64,000 nucleotides of DNA, taken from positions 1,116,001-1,180,000 of the forward strand of contig CAVYXG010000005.1 in NCBI GenBank assembly GCA_963772375.1, in the 5' to 3' direction. The notes under the pieces are model-generated. The model was not told the origin of the DNA and ran no database searches. It worked only from the letters and a program-made list of their open reading frames with translations. The position numbers and the translations under genes are program-made. Below, one piece after another: positions 17,808 to 26,774 of this stretch (within the stretch, counting starts at the first letter, position 1; the number at the start of each line of letters is the position of its first letter). This stretch comes from DATBHM01 sp963772375 (GTDB lineage: Bacteria > Actinomycetota > UBA4738 > JACQTL01).

Positions 17808-18802
17808 CTCGAGCGGGTCTCCCACACCTCGGGATTGAGCAGCGTCGGGGGTTTGCGCCCCTCGAGGCCGGCGATCAGGTTCTCGGCGGCCAGCATGCCC
17901 ATGGCGTCGCGGGTCTCCACGGTGGCCGAGCCGAGGTGCGGGATCACGACGGCGTTCGGCTGCGCGAGCAGGTCGGGATGCACCTCGGGCTCCTTCTCGA
18001 AGACGTCCAGCCCGGCCGCGAAGAGCTCGCCGTCCCGGAGCGCCGCCGCCAGCGCCGCCTCGTCGACGACCGGGCCGCGCGAGGTGTTCACGATCACCGC
18101 CGTCGGCTTCATCGCCCGGAACTGGTCGGTCGAGAACAGGTGGCGTGTGTCCGGCGTGAGCGCCACGTGGATCGAGATGAAGTCCGACTCGGCGAGCAGC
18201 CCGTCGAGCTCGCGGTACTCGGCGCCCATGGAGCGTTCGACCTCCTCGGAGGGCCGGTACAGGTCGTAGTACACGATCCGCATGCCGAACCCCCGTCCGC
18301 GCTGGGCCACGGCCTGGCCGATCCGGCCGAACCCCACCACGCCGAGGGTCTTCCCGTGGATGTCCTGCCCGAGCATCATCTCGGGGCCCCAGATCCACTT
18401 CGTGCCCGCGCGCAGGAACCGGTCGCCCTCGGGCACCCGGCGGGCGGCCGCCATCAGCAGCGCCCACGCGGTGTCGGCGGTGGTCTCGGTGAGCACCTCC
18501 GGGGTGTTCGTCGCCATGACGCCCCGCTTGGTGAGCGCGGGCACGTCGATGTTGTCGAACCCCACGGCGTAGTTCGCGACGATGAGGAGCTCGGGCCCGG
18601 CCGCCTCGCAGAACTCGTCGTCGACGCGCTCCGTCAGCAGGGTGACCGCGCCGCGCTTGCCGGCCACCCGCCGGATGAGCTCGTCGCGCGGGATCACCCA
18701 TTCGTCGTCCCACACGTCGGCTTCGGTGCGGGCGCGGATGGCCTCCATCGGTCCCTTCGGGAGGCGGCGGGTCACCAACACGGGCCAGCGTTCGTCGCTC
18801 AC
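17804..18802 (-). CDS. D-2-hydroxyacid dehydrogenase (glyoxylate/hydroxypyruvate reductase type)
   Basis: The 332-residue enzyme should reduce glyoxylate or hydroxypyruvate with NAD(P)H. The start is GTG 18802, preceded by GAAGGAG. The nucleotide-binding motif GVVGFGRIGQAVA, the substrate-binding Arg region NTSRGPVVDE, Glu in DVFEKEPEVHPDL and the catalytic His in IPHLGSATVETR are all present, as in D-glycerate dehydrogenases. Its first residues (VLVTRRLPKGPMEAI) are typical for GyaR-like enzymes. It may be co-transcribed with the aminotransferase upstream (110-base gap), suggesting a glycine/serine-glyoxylate link, which is inference. Confidence 0.9.
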   Translation of the reverse strand: MSDERWPVLVTRRLPKGPMEAIRARTEADVWDDEWVIPRDELIRRVAGKRGAVTLLTERVDDEFCEAAGPELLIVANYAVGFDNIDVPALTKRGVMATNTPEVLTETTADTAWALLMAAARRVPEGDRFLRAGTKWIWGPEMMLGQDIHGKTLGVVGFGRIGQAVAQRGRGFGMRIVYYDLYRPSEEVERSMGAEYRELDGLLAESDFISIHVALTPDTRHLFSTDQFRAMKPTAVIVNTSRGPVVDEAALAAALRDGELFAAGLDVFEKEPEVHPDLLAQPNAVVIPHLGSATVETRDAMGMLAAENLIAGLEGRKPPTLLNPEVWETRSS

Positions 18803-18911
18803 GGCGGCTCCTTCGTCGGTCGGAGGGACAGGATACGGTGCCCCGCCCGGCCGCCGCGACGCCGACGCCGGGTCGTGCGTCCGCAACCGACGGGGCTCAC
18901 CGTCGCCGGGC

Positions 18912-20096
18912 TCAGCTCGCGGGCGCCGTGGCGCGCAGGCTCGGGAGCGACTCCTTCATCGCGTCGAGCGCGGCCTGCAGGTTGTCGATGGAGTTCGCGT
19001 ACGACAGACGGAGGTAGCCCTCGCCGTACCTTCCGAAGGCCGTCCCCGACAGGCAGGCCACGCCGGCGTCGTCGAGCAGGTGTCCCTCGACCTCCTTCGA
19101 CGTGACGCCGAGTTCCTTGATCGACGGGAAGGCGTAGAACGCCCCGCCGGGGGTCACACAGCTGATGCCGTCGATCGCGTTCAAACCGGCGACCACGATG
19201 TCGCGACGCTTGCGGAACTCGGCGACCATGTCCTCGACGGGCTGCCACGGCCCCTCCAGGGCGGCCTTCGCCGCCGCCTGGCTGAACGCCGAGGTGCACG
19301 ACACCGAGTTGATGACCATCCGCGTGATCGGCTCGACGAGGTCGAGCGGGAACACCCCGAACCCCAGCCGCCAGCCGGTCATGGCGAAGGTCTTCGACCA
19401 CCCGTCGAGGAGGATCGTCCTGTCCTTCATGCCATCGACCTGGAGCACGCTGCGGTGCTCGTCCTCGTACGGCATCGCCCAGTAGACCTCGTCCGAGAGC
19501 ACGATGAGGTCGTGGCGCATCGCGATGTCGGCGATTCGCTCGATCTCTGCCTGCGTGAGCGCGCTGCCGCACGGGTTGTGCGGCGAGTTGAGGATGAGGA
19601 GCCGTGAGCGCTCGGTGACCAGCGACTCGAGCTCGTCGGGATCGATGCGGAACTCGTGCTCCTCGCGGAGGGGGATCGGCACCGGCGTGGCGCCCGAGAA
19701 CGCCGTGATCGATTCGTACATCGGGAACCCCGGGTCGGGGTACAGGACCTCGTCGCCCTCCTGGCAGAGCACCATGATCGTGTAGAACATCACCGGCTTG
19801 GCGCCGGGCATCACGATGACCTGGTCCGGGGTGCAGTCGAGCCGGCCGCGATCGCCGAGGAACTTCGCCACCGCTTCCCGGAGCGGCGGGATCCCGGGCG
19901 CCGGGACGTAGTGCGTCTGGCCCGCGTCGAGCGCTGCTGCGGCGGCATCGCGGATGTGCTGCGGGGTGTCGAAGTCCGGCTCGCCGAGCTCGAGGTGGAC
20001 GACCTTCCTGCCGGTCGCCTCCAGGGCGCGGGCCCGGGCGAGCATCTCGAAAGCGGATTCGGTTCCCAGTCGGTACATCCGGTCGGCGAGTCGCAT
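18912..20096 (-). CDS. PLP-dependent class I/II aminotransferase
   Basis: The 394-residue enzyme has the fold-type I aminotransferase set: LELGEPDFDTP near the N-terminus, substrate-loop PAPGIPPLREAV, NSPHNPCGSALT, the pyridoxal-lysine motif DGWSKTFAMTGWRLG, and the C-terminal Arg in YLRLSYANS that binds the substrate carboxylate. It resembles aspartate/alanine-type aminotransferases; the amino donor cannot be fixed. AGGAGATCGAT lies just before the ATG at 20096. The next gene downstream in the same direction is a hydroxyacid dehydrogenase. Between this start and the adenine deaminase stop (20097-20312) I see no convincing gene. Confidence 0.92.
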   Translation of the reverse strand: MRLADRMYRLGTESAFEMLARARALEATGRKVVHLELGEPDFDTPQHIRDAAAAALDAGQTHYVPAPGIPPLREAVAKFLGDRGRLDCTPDQVIVMPGAKPVMFYTIMVLCQEGDEVLYPDPGFPMYESITAFSGATPVPIPLREEHEFRIDPDELESLVTERSRLLILNSPHNPCGSALTQAEIERIADIAMRHDLIVLSDEVYWAMPYEDEHRSVLQVDGMKDRTILLDGWSKTFAMTGWRLGFGVFPLDLVEPITRMVINSVSCTSAFSQAAAKAALEGPWQPVEDMVAEFRKRRDIVVAGLNAIDGISCVTPGGAFYAFPSIKELGVTSKEVEGHLLDDAGVACLSGTAFGRYGEGYLRLSYANSIDNLQAALDAMKESLPSLRATAPAS

Positions 20097-20312
20097 ATCG
20101 ATCTCCTGTCGTTCGGGCGAGCAGCGGCCTGACCCGTTCGCGAGGCTACGACCGGGCGTTCCGGAGGGTCAAGCCGAACGACCCGGCGCCGGCGGTCCGT
20201 CGGCCCCTTCGCCTCCGACCCGGCTCGGCCCGGCGGGCTCAGAACTGAGCGAACCGCCCGGCGAATGCCAGGGCCACAGCGAGGGCCGACGGCAGTGCGG
20301 GCATGCGGGACC

Positions 20313-22055
20313 TCACGTGTTCGCGGCCATCCTGAGCGGAACCAGCTCGAACCGCGCCCCGTCCACCAGTCCGAGGTCGGTGACCTTGAGCTCGGGGATG
20401 ACCGACAGCGCGAGGAACGAGAGCGCCATGAACGGCGCGTGGAGGGTCGCGCCGCAGTCGGCCGCGGCCGCCTCGAGCGCCTCGACCTGCGCCGCGACCC
20501 GGTCGCGGGGTTCCAGGGACACCAACCCCGCGAGTGGCAGCGCGACCTCGGCCAGCACGACCCCGTCGCGGACCACGACCTGCCCGCCCCCGAGCTCGGA
20601 CAGCCGCGCCGCGGCGACCGCCATGTCGCGGTCGTTCGTCCCCACGAGCATCACGTTGTGTGCGTCGTGGGCGACCGTCGACCCGAGCGCGCCCTCCCGG
20701 AGGCCGAACCCCCGCACCAGCCCGATGCCCATGTGGTCGGTCTCCCGGTGACGCTCGGCGACGGCGATCTTGGCCAGGTCGCGGGCGGGGTCGGCGACGA
20801 TTGCGCCGTCTTCGATGCGGGGTTCCGCCGTGAGCGAGCCGGTGACGATCTGGCCCGCCCGGACCTCCATCACCCTGACCGGGCCACCCGTCCCGGCCTC
20901 CACCCGGAGGCGTTCCACGGTCACCGGCCGGGCGTGCATGGTGTGCAGCATCCAGTCCGGCACCTCCGGCGCCCCGAAGTCGGCGACACGCTCGCCGTCG
21001 AACGCCAGCCGGCCCCGCTTCCACACGCGGACCGCGCGGAACTCCCTGAGGTCGGGGAGGGCGACCACGTCGGCAAGGTACCCGGGCGCGACCGCGCCGT
21101 GGCCCCCGAGCCGGTGGTACCGGGCCGGGTGGAGCGTGGCCATCGCGACCGCCTGCTCGGGCGGGCACCCCAAGGCGACCGCCTTGCGCAGCGCGTTGTC
21201 CAAATGCCCGTCCCGGAGGAGGTCGTGGGGCTCGCGGTCGTCGGTGACCAGCATGCAGTTCTCGGGACCGTGGTCGAGGACGAGCGGGATGAGCGCCTCG
21301 AGGTTCCGGGCCGCCGAGCCCTCGCGGATCATGATCCACATCCCCAGGCGGCGCTTCTCGAGCGCCTCCTCCAGCCGCGTGCACTCGTGGTCGGACTGCA
21401 CGCCGGCCGCCAGGTAGGCGTTCAGTCCGGCGCCGGACAGGCCGGGCGCGTGGCCGTCGATGTGCCGGGGGCCGGCCGCCCGGATCTTGGCCAGCGTCTC
21501 CGGGTCGCCGGCAACGACGGCCGGGAAGTTCATCAGCTCGGCGAGCCCGATGATCCGGGGGTGCGCCTCGAGCAGCGACGCGATGTCGTTGTGGTCGAGC
21601 GTGTGCGCCGAGGTCTCGAGCGACGACGCCGGGACGCACGACGAGGCCATCGCGTAGAAGTCGAGCGGGCCGGGTTCGGCCAGGTCGAGCAGCGCCAGGA
21701 TGCCCCTCGCGCCGAGCACGTTGCCGACCTCGTGGGGGTCGAGCACCACGGTCGTCGTCCCGTGGGGGAGCGCCGCCCGGGCGAACTCCGCCGGCGTCAG
21801 CTTGGTCGACTCGACGTGCATGTGCCCGTCGATGAACCCCGGGACGAGGATCGTCCCCGAGACGTCGTGGACGAGGTCCCCCCGGTACGTGCCGGGCGCG
21901 CCGAGGGCCGCCACGTGCTCGCCGGCGATGACGACGTCGGCCTCGAGCAGCTCGCCGGTGAACACCGACAGCACCCGCCCGCCGGCCAGGACGGCGTCCG
22001 CGGGGGCGTCCCCCCGCGCGACGGCGATGCGAGATGCCAGGTCACGCGTCCCCAT
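20313..22055 (-). CDS. ade: Adenine deaminase
   Basis: The 580-residue amidohydrolase should convert adenine to hypoxanthine for purine salvage. It has the metal motif FIDGHMHVES, then HGTTTVVLDPHEVGNV, GLAELMNFPAVV and the C-terminal AdeC domain with AHDAHNVMLVGTND, all typical of microbial adenine deaminase (length usually 550-600). I chose ATG 22055: on the minus strand TATGCT (22066-22071) ends ten bases before it, fitting a leaderless promoter, whereas the ATG at 22070 would overlap that box. It stands alone between a haloalkane dehalogenase and the aminotransferase, both on the same strand. Confidence 0.93.
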   Translation of the reverse strand: MGTRDLASRIAVARGDAPADAVLAGGRVLSVFTGELLEADVVIAGEHVAALGAPGTYRGDLVHDVSGTILVPGFIDGHMHVESTKLTPAEFARAALPHGTTTVVLDPHEVGNVLGARGILALLDLAEPGPLDFYAMASSCVPASSLETSAHTLDHNDIASLLEAHPRIIGLAELMNFPAVVAGDPETLAKIRAAGPRHIDGHAPGLSGAGLNAYLAAGVQSDHECTRLEEALEKRRLGMWIMIREGSAARNLEALIPLVLDHGPENCMLVTDDREPHDLLRDGHLDNALRKAVALGCPPEQAVAMATLHPARYHRLGGHGAVAPGYLADVVALPDLREFRAVRVWKRGRLAFDGERVADFGAPEVPDWMLHTMHARPVTVERLRVEAGTGGPVRVMEVRAGQIVTGSLTAEPRIEDGAIVADPARDLAKIAVAERHRETDHMGIGLVRGFGLREGALGSTVAHDAHNVMLVGTNDRDMAVAAARLSELGGGQVVVRDGVVLAEVALPLAGLVSLEPRDRVAAQVEALEAAAADCGATLHAPFMALSFLALSVIPELKVTDLGLVDGARFELVPLRMAANT

Positions 22056-22144
22056 GGATCGCGGCAGCATACGGGCAGTCCCGCACCCCGCGGAAGTCCC
22101 GGCGCCCCCATCCCCGGAGGATGACCGTCCGGGTGGTGGGAGCG

Positions 22145-23032
22145 CTACGAGGTGTCCAGTACGAACCGCACCACGCGTTCCGCGATGACCGAGCCCCGCT
22201 GCTCCTGCAGGAAGTGCCCGGCGCCCTCGACGAACTCCGCCGGGCCTGCGCCCGGGATGCGCGCCGCCATGGCCTCGGCCGCAGCCTTCGTGAACACCGG
22301 GTCGCCGTCGCTGAACAGCACCAGCGCCGGCTTGTCCCACCGCTTGATGCCCTCGCGAACCTCGAGCATCGCCGCGGCCGCCGGGTGGTCCGGCGACGTC
22401 GGAACCAGCTCGGGGAACATCACGACGCCGACTCGGGACTCGGGCACCGGGTGCGGCGCGTCGTACCCGGCAACGACCTCATCCGGCAGGGTGTTGCCGC
22501 AGGTCAGGTTCACCAGCTGTCCGGGCCGCAGGTCGAGGTCCACCCGGCGCACGAAGTCCCGGAACTGCAGCCACGCGTCCGACGGCGGCCGGCCGCTGAA
22601 GATGCCGGTGTTCAGCACGACGAGCCGGTCGACGACCTCGGGGTGCTCGACGGCGAGTCGGAACCCGATCGGCCCACCCCAGTCCTGCACGACGATCGTC
22701 AGCCCCGAGAGGCCGAGCCCCTCGACGAACGCCGCGATCGTCTCGCAGTGGCGGTCGTACGTGTACCAGCCGCGTTCGGTCGGCTTGTCGCTCCGGCCGA
22801 ACCCGAGATAGTCGGGCGCGACCGCCCGGAGGCCGGCCGCGGCCAGCACCGGGACCATGTGCCGGTACAGGAACGACCACGTGGGCTCGCCGTGCAGCAG
22901 CAGCACGACGCGCCCGTCCCTTGGACCGTCGTCCACGGTGTGCATCCGCAGGCCGTCCACGTCCACGTAGTGCGGTTCGAACCCGTAACCGGTGAGGCCG
23001 TCGAACCGCTCGTCCGGGGTGCGGTACGTCAC
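22145..23032 (-). CDS. Haloalkane dehalogenase (HLD-I type)
   Basis: The 295-residue alpha/beta-hydrolase has LLLHGEPTWSFLYR (oxyanion region HGEP), the nucleophile motif VVQDWGGPIG (Asp as nucleophile with the halide-binding Trp next to it), an acidic residue in VLFSDGDPVF and the catalytic His in EGAGHFLQE. This set and the absence of Ser at the nucleophile mark a haloalkane dehalogenase rather than an esterase; the arrangement resembles DhlA/DhmA-type enzymes. It would release halide from short haloalkanes, cytoplasmic. It starts at GTG 23032. The physiological substrate is unknown, and epoxide hydrolase is the main alternative. Confidence 0.85.
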   Translation of the reverse strand: MTYRTPDERFDGLTGYGFEPHYVDVDGLRMHTVDDGPRDGRVVLLLHGEPTWSFLYRHMVPVLAAAGLRAVAPDYLGFGRSDKPTERGWYTYDRHCETIAAFVEGLGLSGLTIVVQDWGGPIGFRLAVEHPEVVDRLVVLNTGIFSGRPPSDAWLQFRDFVRRVDLDLRPGQLVNLTCGNTLPDEVVAGYDAPHPVPESRVGVVMFPELVPTSPDHPAAAAMLEVREGIKRWDKPALVLFSDGDPVFTKAAAEAMAARIPGAGPAEFVEGAGHFLQEQRGSVIAERVVRFVLDTS

Positions 23033-23063
23033 GGCTCGTGGGAGATGGGGCAGGCGTCGACGG

Positions 23064-23786
23064 TCACGGTTCGTCCTCGGGATCGGTCGAGATCAGGCCG
23101 AGATGCACGCCCTTCGTGACGGCCTCGGCCTTCGAGTGGGCGCCGATCTTGGTGAAGATGCGCTTCACGTGGCTCCGCACGGTGTGCTCGCTGATCTCGA
23201 ACATCGCGCCGATGTCCTGCGTGGAGTGGCCGTTCGCGATGGCCTGGAGGATCTCGACCTCGCGGTCGGTGAGGGGGCCGGACGACCGCTCGGACCCGCT
23301 CGCCGGCGCGACCGGAGCAAGCGCCGCGGCGCCGGGCTGGTCCCACCGCCCGAGCGCGGAGATGGGCGGCGCCAGCCGCCCGGCGGGCAGGACCATGTTC
23401 CCCGACATGGCCATGGTGATGGCGCCGACGAGGGTGTCGGCGAGGTCGGTCTTCATCACGTAGCCGCTGGCGCCGGCCTTGACCGCGCGGGCCATGACGC
23501 TCGGCGCCTGGAACGCGGTGATCACCACGACCCGGACCTGGGGATGCCGTTCGCGGAGATGGGCGGTGACGGCGACCCCGTCGATGCCGGGGAGGTCGAT
23601 GTCGACGAGCGCGACGTCCACCTCCATGGCGTCGCACATCTCGAGCGCCTCCTCGCCCGTCGGCGCCGACCCCACCACCTGGATGCCGTCCTCGCCGCGG
23701 AGCAGGAGCTCGAGCGCCTGCGCGAACATCCGGTGGTCGTCGACGATGAGCACCCGGATGGGGGGCCCGTCCCCCCGCGAGCTCAT
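23064..23786 (-). CDS. NarL/LuxR-family response regulator
   Basis: The 240-residue protein has a receiver domain (Asp16-Asp17, phospho-acceptor Asp62 in VALVDIDLPG, Lys in YVMKTDL) and a C-terminal LuxR helix-turn-helix (LTDREVEILQAIANGHSTQDIGAMFEISEHTVRSHVKRI). A 30-residue Ala/Pro linker joins them. Its ATG at 23786 overlaps the stop of the upstream kinase gene in an ATGA, so the two are made together. The frame is open far upstream, but that part runs through the kinase gene and is not protein-like. Targets are unknown; the mini-gene divergent from this operon is one candidate. Confidence 0.94.
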   Translation of the reverse strand: MSSRGDGPPIRVLIVDDHRMFAQALELLLRGEDGIQVVGSAPTGEEALEMCDAMEVDVALVDIDLPGIDGVAVTAHLRERHPQVRVVVITAFQAPSVMARAVKAGASGYVMKTDLADTLVGAITMAMSGNMVLPAGRLAPPISALGRWDQPGAAALAPVAPASGSERSSGPLTDREVEILQAIANGHSTQDIGAMFEISEHTVRSHVKRIFTKIGAHSKAEAVTKGVHLGLISTDPEDEP

Positions 23787-25273
23787 GCGGCGGTCCTCGG
23801 GAGCGTGAACCAGAACTCCGACCCCTCGCCGGGCCGGCTGTCGACGCCGATGCGACCGCCGTGCGCCTCGACGATCTGCCGGGAGATGTACAGCCCCAGC
23901 CCGGATCCCTGCACCGCGTCGGTGCTCGACCCGGGAAGCCGGGTAAACGGCCGGAACAGCAGCTCGGCCTGGTCGGGGTCGATGCCGGATCCCTGGTCCC
24001 GGACGGCGAACCGCACCTCGTCGTCGCGGGCGGTGCTCACGACCAGCTCGATCGGGGAGCCCGCGGGCGAGTACGCGGCGGCGTTGCCGAGGAGGTTCCG
24101 GAACACCTGCAGCACACGGACGCGGTCGGCGCGTACCGTCATCCCCCCGGCGACCTCCGGGACGTCGACCTTCAGGCGGCCGTCCATCCGGTTCGTCGCG
24201 TCCGCGGCCTCGTCCACGAGGTCGGACACCAGCTCCGCCTCGAGCGACAGGGCCGGGCCGTCCGGCTCGCCGAACATCACGGCCACCGACTGCTCGGCGA
24301 GGGCCTTCAGGCGGTCGGCCTCGCGTTCGATCCAGGCCGTGACCTCGATCCGTTCGTCCTCGTCCATGCGGTTCCACTTCGAGCGGAGTGCCGTGACGTA
24401 GGTGCGGAGCGTCGCGATCGCATGGAGGAAGTCGTGCGTGAGCACCTGGGCCACCTCGGCCTTGGACCGGTCGAGCCGCTCGAGCTCCGCGACCCGGCCG
24501 CGCTCGGCCGCGTACGCCGCCGAGAGCTCCTGCTGGGCCTCCTCCAGGGCGAGGCTCCGGAAGAAGCTCTGCCGGGCCACCGCGAGGGGGATGATCACGA
24601 AGGCCACGCCCCAGAACCCGACCCGCAGGTAGATCTTGGCCGCGGCGATCCCGATGATCCCGAGACCGACGTTCCCGATCAGGAACTCGAGCGGACGGCC
24701 GATCCGCAGCAGCCGGATCGTGGCGGGGATCGACTGATGCTCCCTGATGCTGATGCCGGCCGCGACCAGGCCGGCGTTCACCACATAGGCGGCGACGATG
24801 GCGAGGCCGCCGGCGATCGCGAGCCGCTCGACGCCGTCGTGCGCGTTGGCCACCGAGTGGAACGCAGCACTCGCCGCGAGGGCCGAGGCGGCCACGGCCG
24901 CGCGGTTGAACGCCGCCTGGATCACGCCGATCCTCCGACGGATCTCCTGCATGTCGAACGAGGCGATGAACAGCGCCGCGCACGCGACCTCGGGCTGGAC
25001 CAGCATCGAGACGGCGATGAGGAGCGGGAAGTCGAGGAGCATCTCGACGCCGCGCCAGGGCACCACCGGGAGCAGGTCGACGGCCGCGATCAGCAGCATC
25101 CACGGGAGCGCCATGTGGGTCAGCACGGCGCCATGCCGGACGATGCCGACGACCACGACCGCCAGCACCGGGAGGGTCACGGCGAGCTCGTAGGCGGTGA
25201 GCCAGCCGGTGCCCGGACGCGTCGAGCCAGCGGGCTTCGCCTGCCCCGGGGTGTCCGCTCGCGTCACCTCCAC
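23783..25273 (-). CDS. Polytopic sensor histidine kinase
   Basis: The 496-residue kinase has an N-terminal sensor region of about six to seven membrane spans (residues 25-235), a coiled-coil linker, a phosphorylation segment with VLTHDFLHAIATLRTYV (His in THD, a non-classical HisKA), and a HATPase domain with NLLGNAAAYSP, DQGSGID and GSGLGLYIS. A kinase with a purely membrane-embedded sensor usually detects hydrophobic or membrane-inserted signals. It starts at GTG 25273 and overlaps its partner regulator by 4 bases. A 28-codon mini-gene lies divergently 204 bases away; peptide sensing is a speculation worth testing. Confidence 0.9.
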   Translation of the reverse strand: MEVTRADTPGQAKPAGSTRPGTGWLTAYELAVTLPVLAVVVVGIVRHGAVLTHMALPWMLLIAAVDLLPVVPWRGVEMLLDFPLLIAVSMLVQPEVACAALFIASFDMQEIRRRIGVIQAAFNRAAVAASALAASAAFHSVANAHDGVERLAIAGGLAIVAAYVVNAGLVAAGISIREHQSIPATIRLLRIGRPLEFLIGNVGLGIIGIAAAKIYLRVGFWGVAFVIIPLAVARQSFFRSLALEEAQQELSAAYAAERGRVAELERLDRSKAEVAQVLTHDFLHAIATLRTYVTALRSKWNRMDEDERIEVTAWIEREADRLKALAEQSVAVMFGEPDGPALSLEAELVSDLVDEAADATNRMDGRLKVDVPEVAGGMTVRADRVRVLQVFRNLLGNAAAYSPAGSPIELVVSTARDDEVRFAVRDQGSGIDPDQAELLFRPFTRLPGSSTDAVQGSGLGLYISRQIVEAHGGRIGVDSRPGEGSEFWFTLPRTAA

Positions 25274-25376
25274 AGGTCCTCGTCAGCATGCTGGACGACG
25301 GGACTGCGGCGCGTCAACGAGGGTGACCCGCGTCAATCGCCCGAATGGGGGACTCCCTCATCCCCATAACGGCCGA

Positions 25377-25448
25377 CTCGAAATTCCCCCCGTCCTGCCG
25401 ATACCCGGAATCGAGGACGTGCGGTTCCCTCTCATGTGTCAGGACCGC
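25377..25448 (+). promoter_or_regulatory. Structured leader before the mini-gene
   Basis: Two consecutive hairpins can be drawn. CTCG(AA)ATTCC at 25377-25387 pairs with GGAATCGAG at 25407-25415, and GCGGT(T)CC at 25421-25428 pairs with GGACCGC at 25442-25448. A perfect AAAGGAGG follows at 25466-25473. The region 25274-25376 upstream holds an ATGGGG/CCCCAT inverted repeat and no gene. I cannot match the leader to a known riboswitch class. Confidence 0.4.
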
Positions 25449-25477
25449 TCCCGTCGACCCGGTGAAAGGAGGGACGG

Positions 25478-25564
25478 ATGAAACGGCTTGCACGCTTTGC
25501 GATGCCCCTCGCGTCGCTGTTGGCTGCTGTCGCGGCTGCGAGCGCCTCTTGGCGCATGCGATGA
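25478..25564 (+). CDS. 28-residue leader-like peptide
   Basis: ATG 25478 is preceded by AAAGGAGGGACGG, the best ribosome-binding site in the window. The 28-residue product begins MKRLARF, continues with a hydrophobic Ala/Leu/Val core and ends ASASWRMR, so it looks like a signal peptide or the leader of a short secreted peptide. A hairpin 14 bases after its stop could end the transcript. Its N-terminus recalls AgrD-type cyclic-lactone autoinducer leaders, but the charged C-terminal recognition part and an AgrB protease are absent. It may instead be a remnant of a longer gene. It is divergent from a membrane-sensor kinase. Confidence 0.45.
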   Translation: MKRLARFAMPLASLLAAVAAASASWRMR

Positions 25565-25577
25565 CCGTGGTGGCCGA

Positions 25578-25597
25578 CGCGGGTCCCTCCTCCCGCG
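25578..25597 (+). terminator. Hairpin after the mini-gene
   Basis: CGCGGG (25578-25583) and CCCGCG (25592-25597) form a six-pair stem with an eight-base loop. It lies 14 bases after the mini-gene stop and 53 bases beyond the stop of the convergent diiron-protein gene, so it could serve both strands. No T-run follows. Confidence 0.4.
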
Positions 25598-25649
25598 CCG
25601 GGGTGGTTCGTTCGAGGTAGCCGATCCGCAGCCGGTCCAACCGCAGGTC

Positions 25650-26774
25650 TCAGGCGGAGTCGGCTCGTCCCGCGTCGATCATCGACGCGATCTCCGAGAC
25701 GCGTTCTCGGGCGACGTCCGTCGCCCCGATGGCGAACCCGTTTCGTCGCTCCATGTCCTCGGCGATCTGTTCGTCGGCCGCCGAGAGGTCATCCGGGTCG
25801 ACGTTCGCGTAGTCGATGACGCCCATGTCGACGAACGCTCGCTGGACCTTATCCCCGAACAGCCCGAGGTCCTTCACCGTGGGGACGATGCGGGAGAACA
25901 GCATCTTGCGGAACTCCCCGAGCATCTGGGATTTCTCCACGTACTCGATGCACTCCTCGGAGGGGAGGCCGAGGTACTCCCATACCTCGTCGCCCCGGAA
26001 CCGGTCGCGCATGAGGTAGGAGGCGTAGACGATGAACTCCTCCCGTTCGTCGCGCTCGGCCTGGGTGAGCTCCGGGTAGTAGTCGCGGAGCGAGAGGCGG
26101 CCGAACGCCACGTGCCGAGCCTCGTCCTGCATCACGTAGGCGTTCAGCGCCTTGGCGAGGGGCTCGTCGGAGAAGTCCCGGACCACGGCGAACGCCGCGA
26201 GCGCGAGGCCCTCGACCATGATCTGCATCCCGAGGCAGGTCATGTCCCACCTGCCGTCGGACACGATGTCGTCCAGCAGGGACCGGAGGTTGGGGTTGAT
26301 CGGGTAGGCGAGCTCGATCTTCTCCCGGAGGTAGCGCGAGTACGTCTCCATGTGGCGCGCCTCGTCCATCACCTGGGTCGCGGCGTAGAACTTGCAGTCG
26401 ACGTCGGGAACCGTCTCGACGATCTTCGCCGTGCACACCAGGGCGCCCTGCTCCCCGTGGAGGAACTGGGAGTTCATCCAGCTGGACATGTGGTGCCGCA
26501 GCTGGGCGTGTCCCTTCTCGTCCATGGACTCCCACGTGTCCGAGCCGTAGATCGGGATGTAGAAGTCGGGGAGGTTCTCGGGCGACTCGGGGTCGACGTC
26601 GATCGACCAGTCGAGGCGCGTGTTGGTGTTCCACTGCTTCTCCTTGCCCTTCTCGTACAGGGAGAGCAGCCGGTCGCGCCCCTCGTCGTAGTCGAACGAG
26701 AACACGGTGGACGACTCGCCGGGGACGGCCCACCTGGTCTGGTCGACGGGCACGACGTAGTGCCGCGTGGTCAT
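25650..26774 (-). CDS. Ferritin-like diiron oxygenase (R2/AurF-like)
   Basis: The 374-residue protein has the helical diiron ligand pattern: an acidic helix near HGEQGALVCTAK, then DEARHMETYSRY, EGLALAAFAVVRD and DEARHVAFGRLSL, i.e. two E/D-x-x-H sites plus bridging glutamates. This is the ribonucleotide-reductase-R2-like/AurF group that activates dioxygen. Because no R1 partner is encoded, an oxygenase or desaturase role is more likely than nucleotide reduction. It has no signal peptide. Its ATG overlaps the stop of the TetR gene (ATGA), so the pair forms one operon and the regulator probably controls it. The substrate is unknown. Confidence 0.85.
   Translation of the reverse strand: MTTRHYVVPVDQTRWAVPGESSTVFSFDYDEGRDRLLSLYEKGKEKQWNTNTRLDWSIDVDPESPENLPDFYIPIYGSDTWESMDEKGHAQLRHHMSSWMNSQFLHGEQGALVCTAKIVETVPDVDCKFYAATQVMDEARHMETYSRYLREKIELAYPINPNLRSLLDDIVSDGRWDMTCLGMQIMVEGLALAAFAVVRDFSDEPLAKALNAYVMQDEARHVAFGRLSLRDYYPELTQAERDEREEFIVYASYLMRDRFRGDEVWEYLGLPSEECIEYVEKSQMLGEFRKMLFSRIVPTVKDLGLFGDKVQRAFVDMGVIDYANVDPDDLSAADEQIAEDMERRNGFAIGATDVARERVSEIASMIDAGRADSA

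Noticed and set aside
20239..20304. A 21-codon minus-strand ORF directly after adenine deaminase
   Set aside because: GAGG precedes it, but the peptide is hydrophobic without features and the reading could arise by chance.
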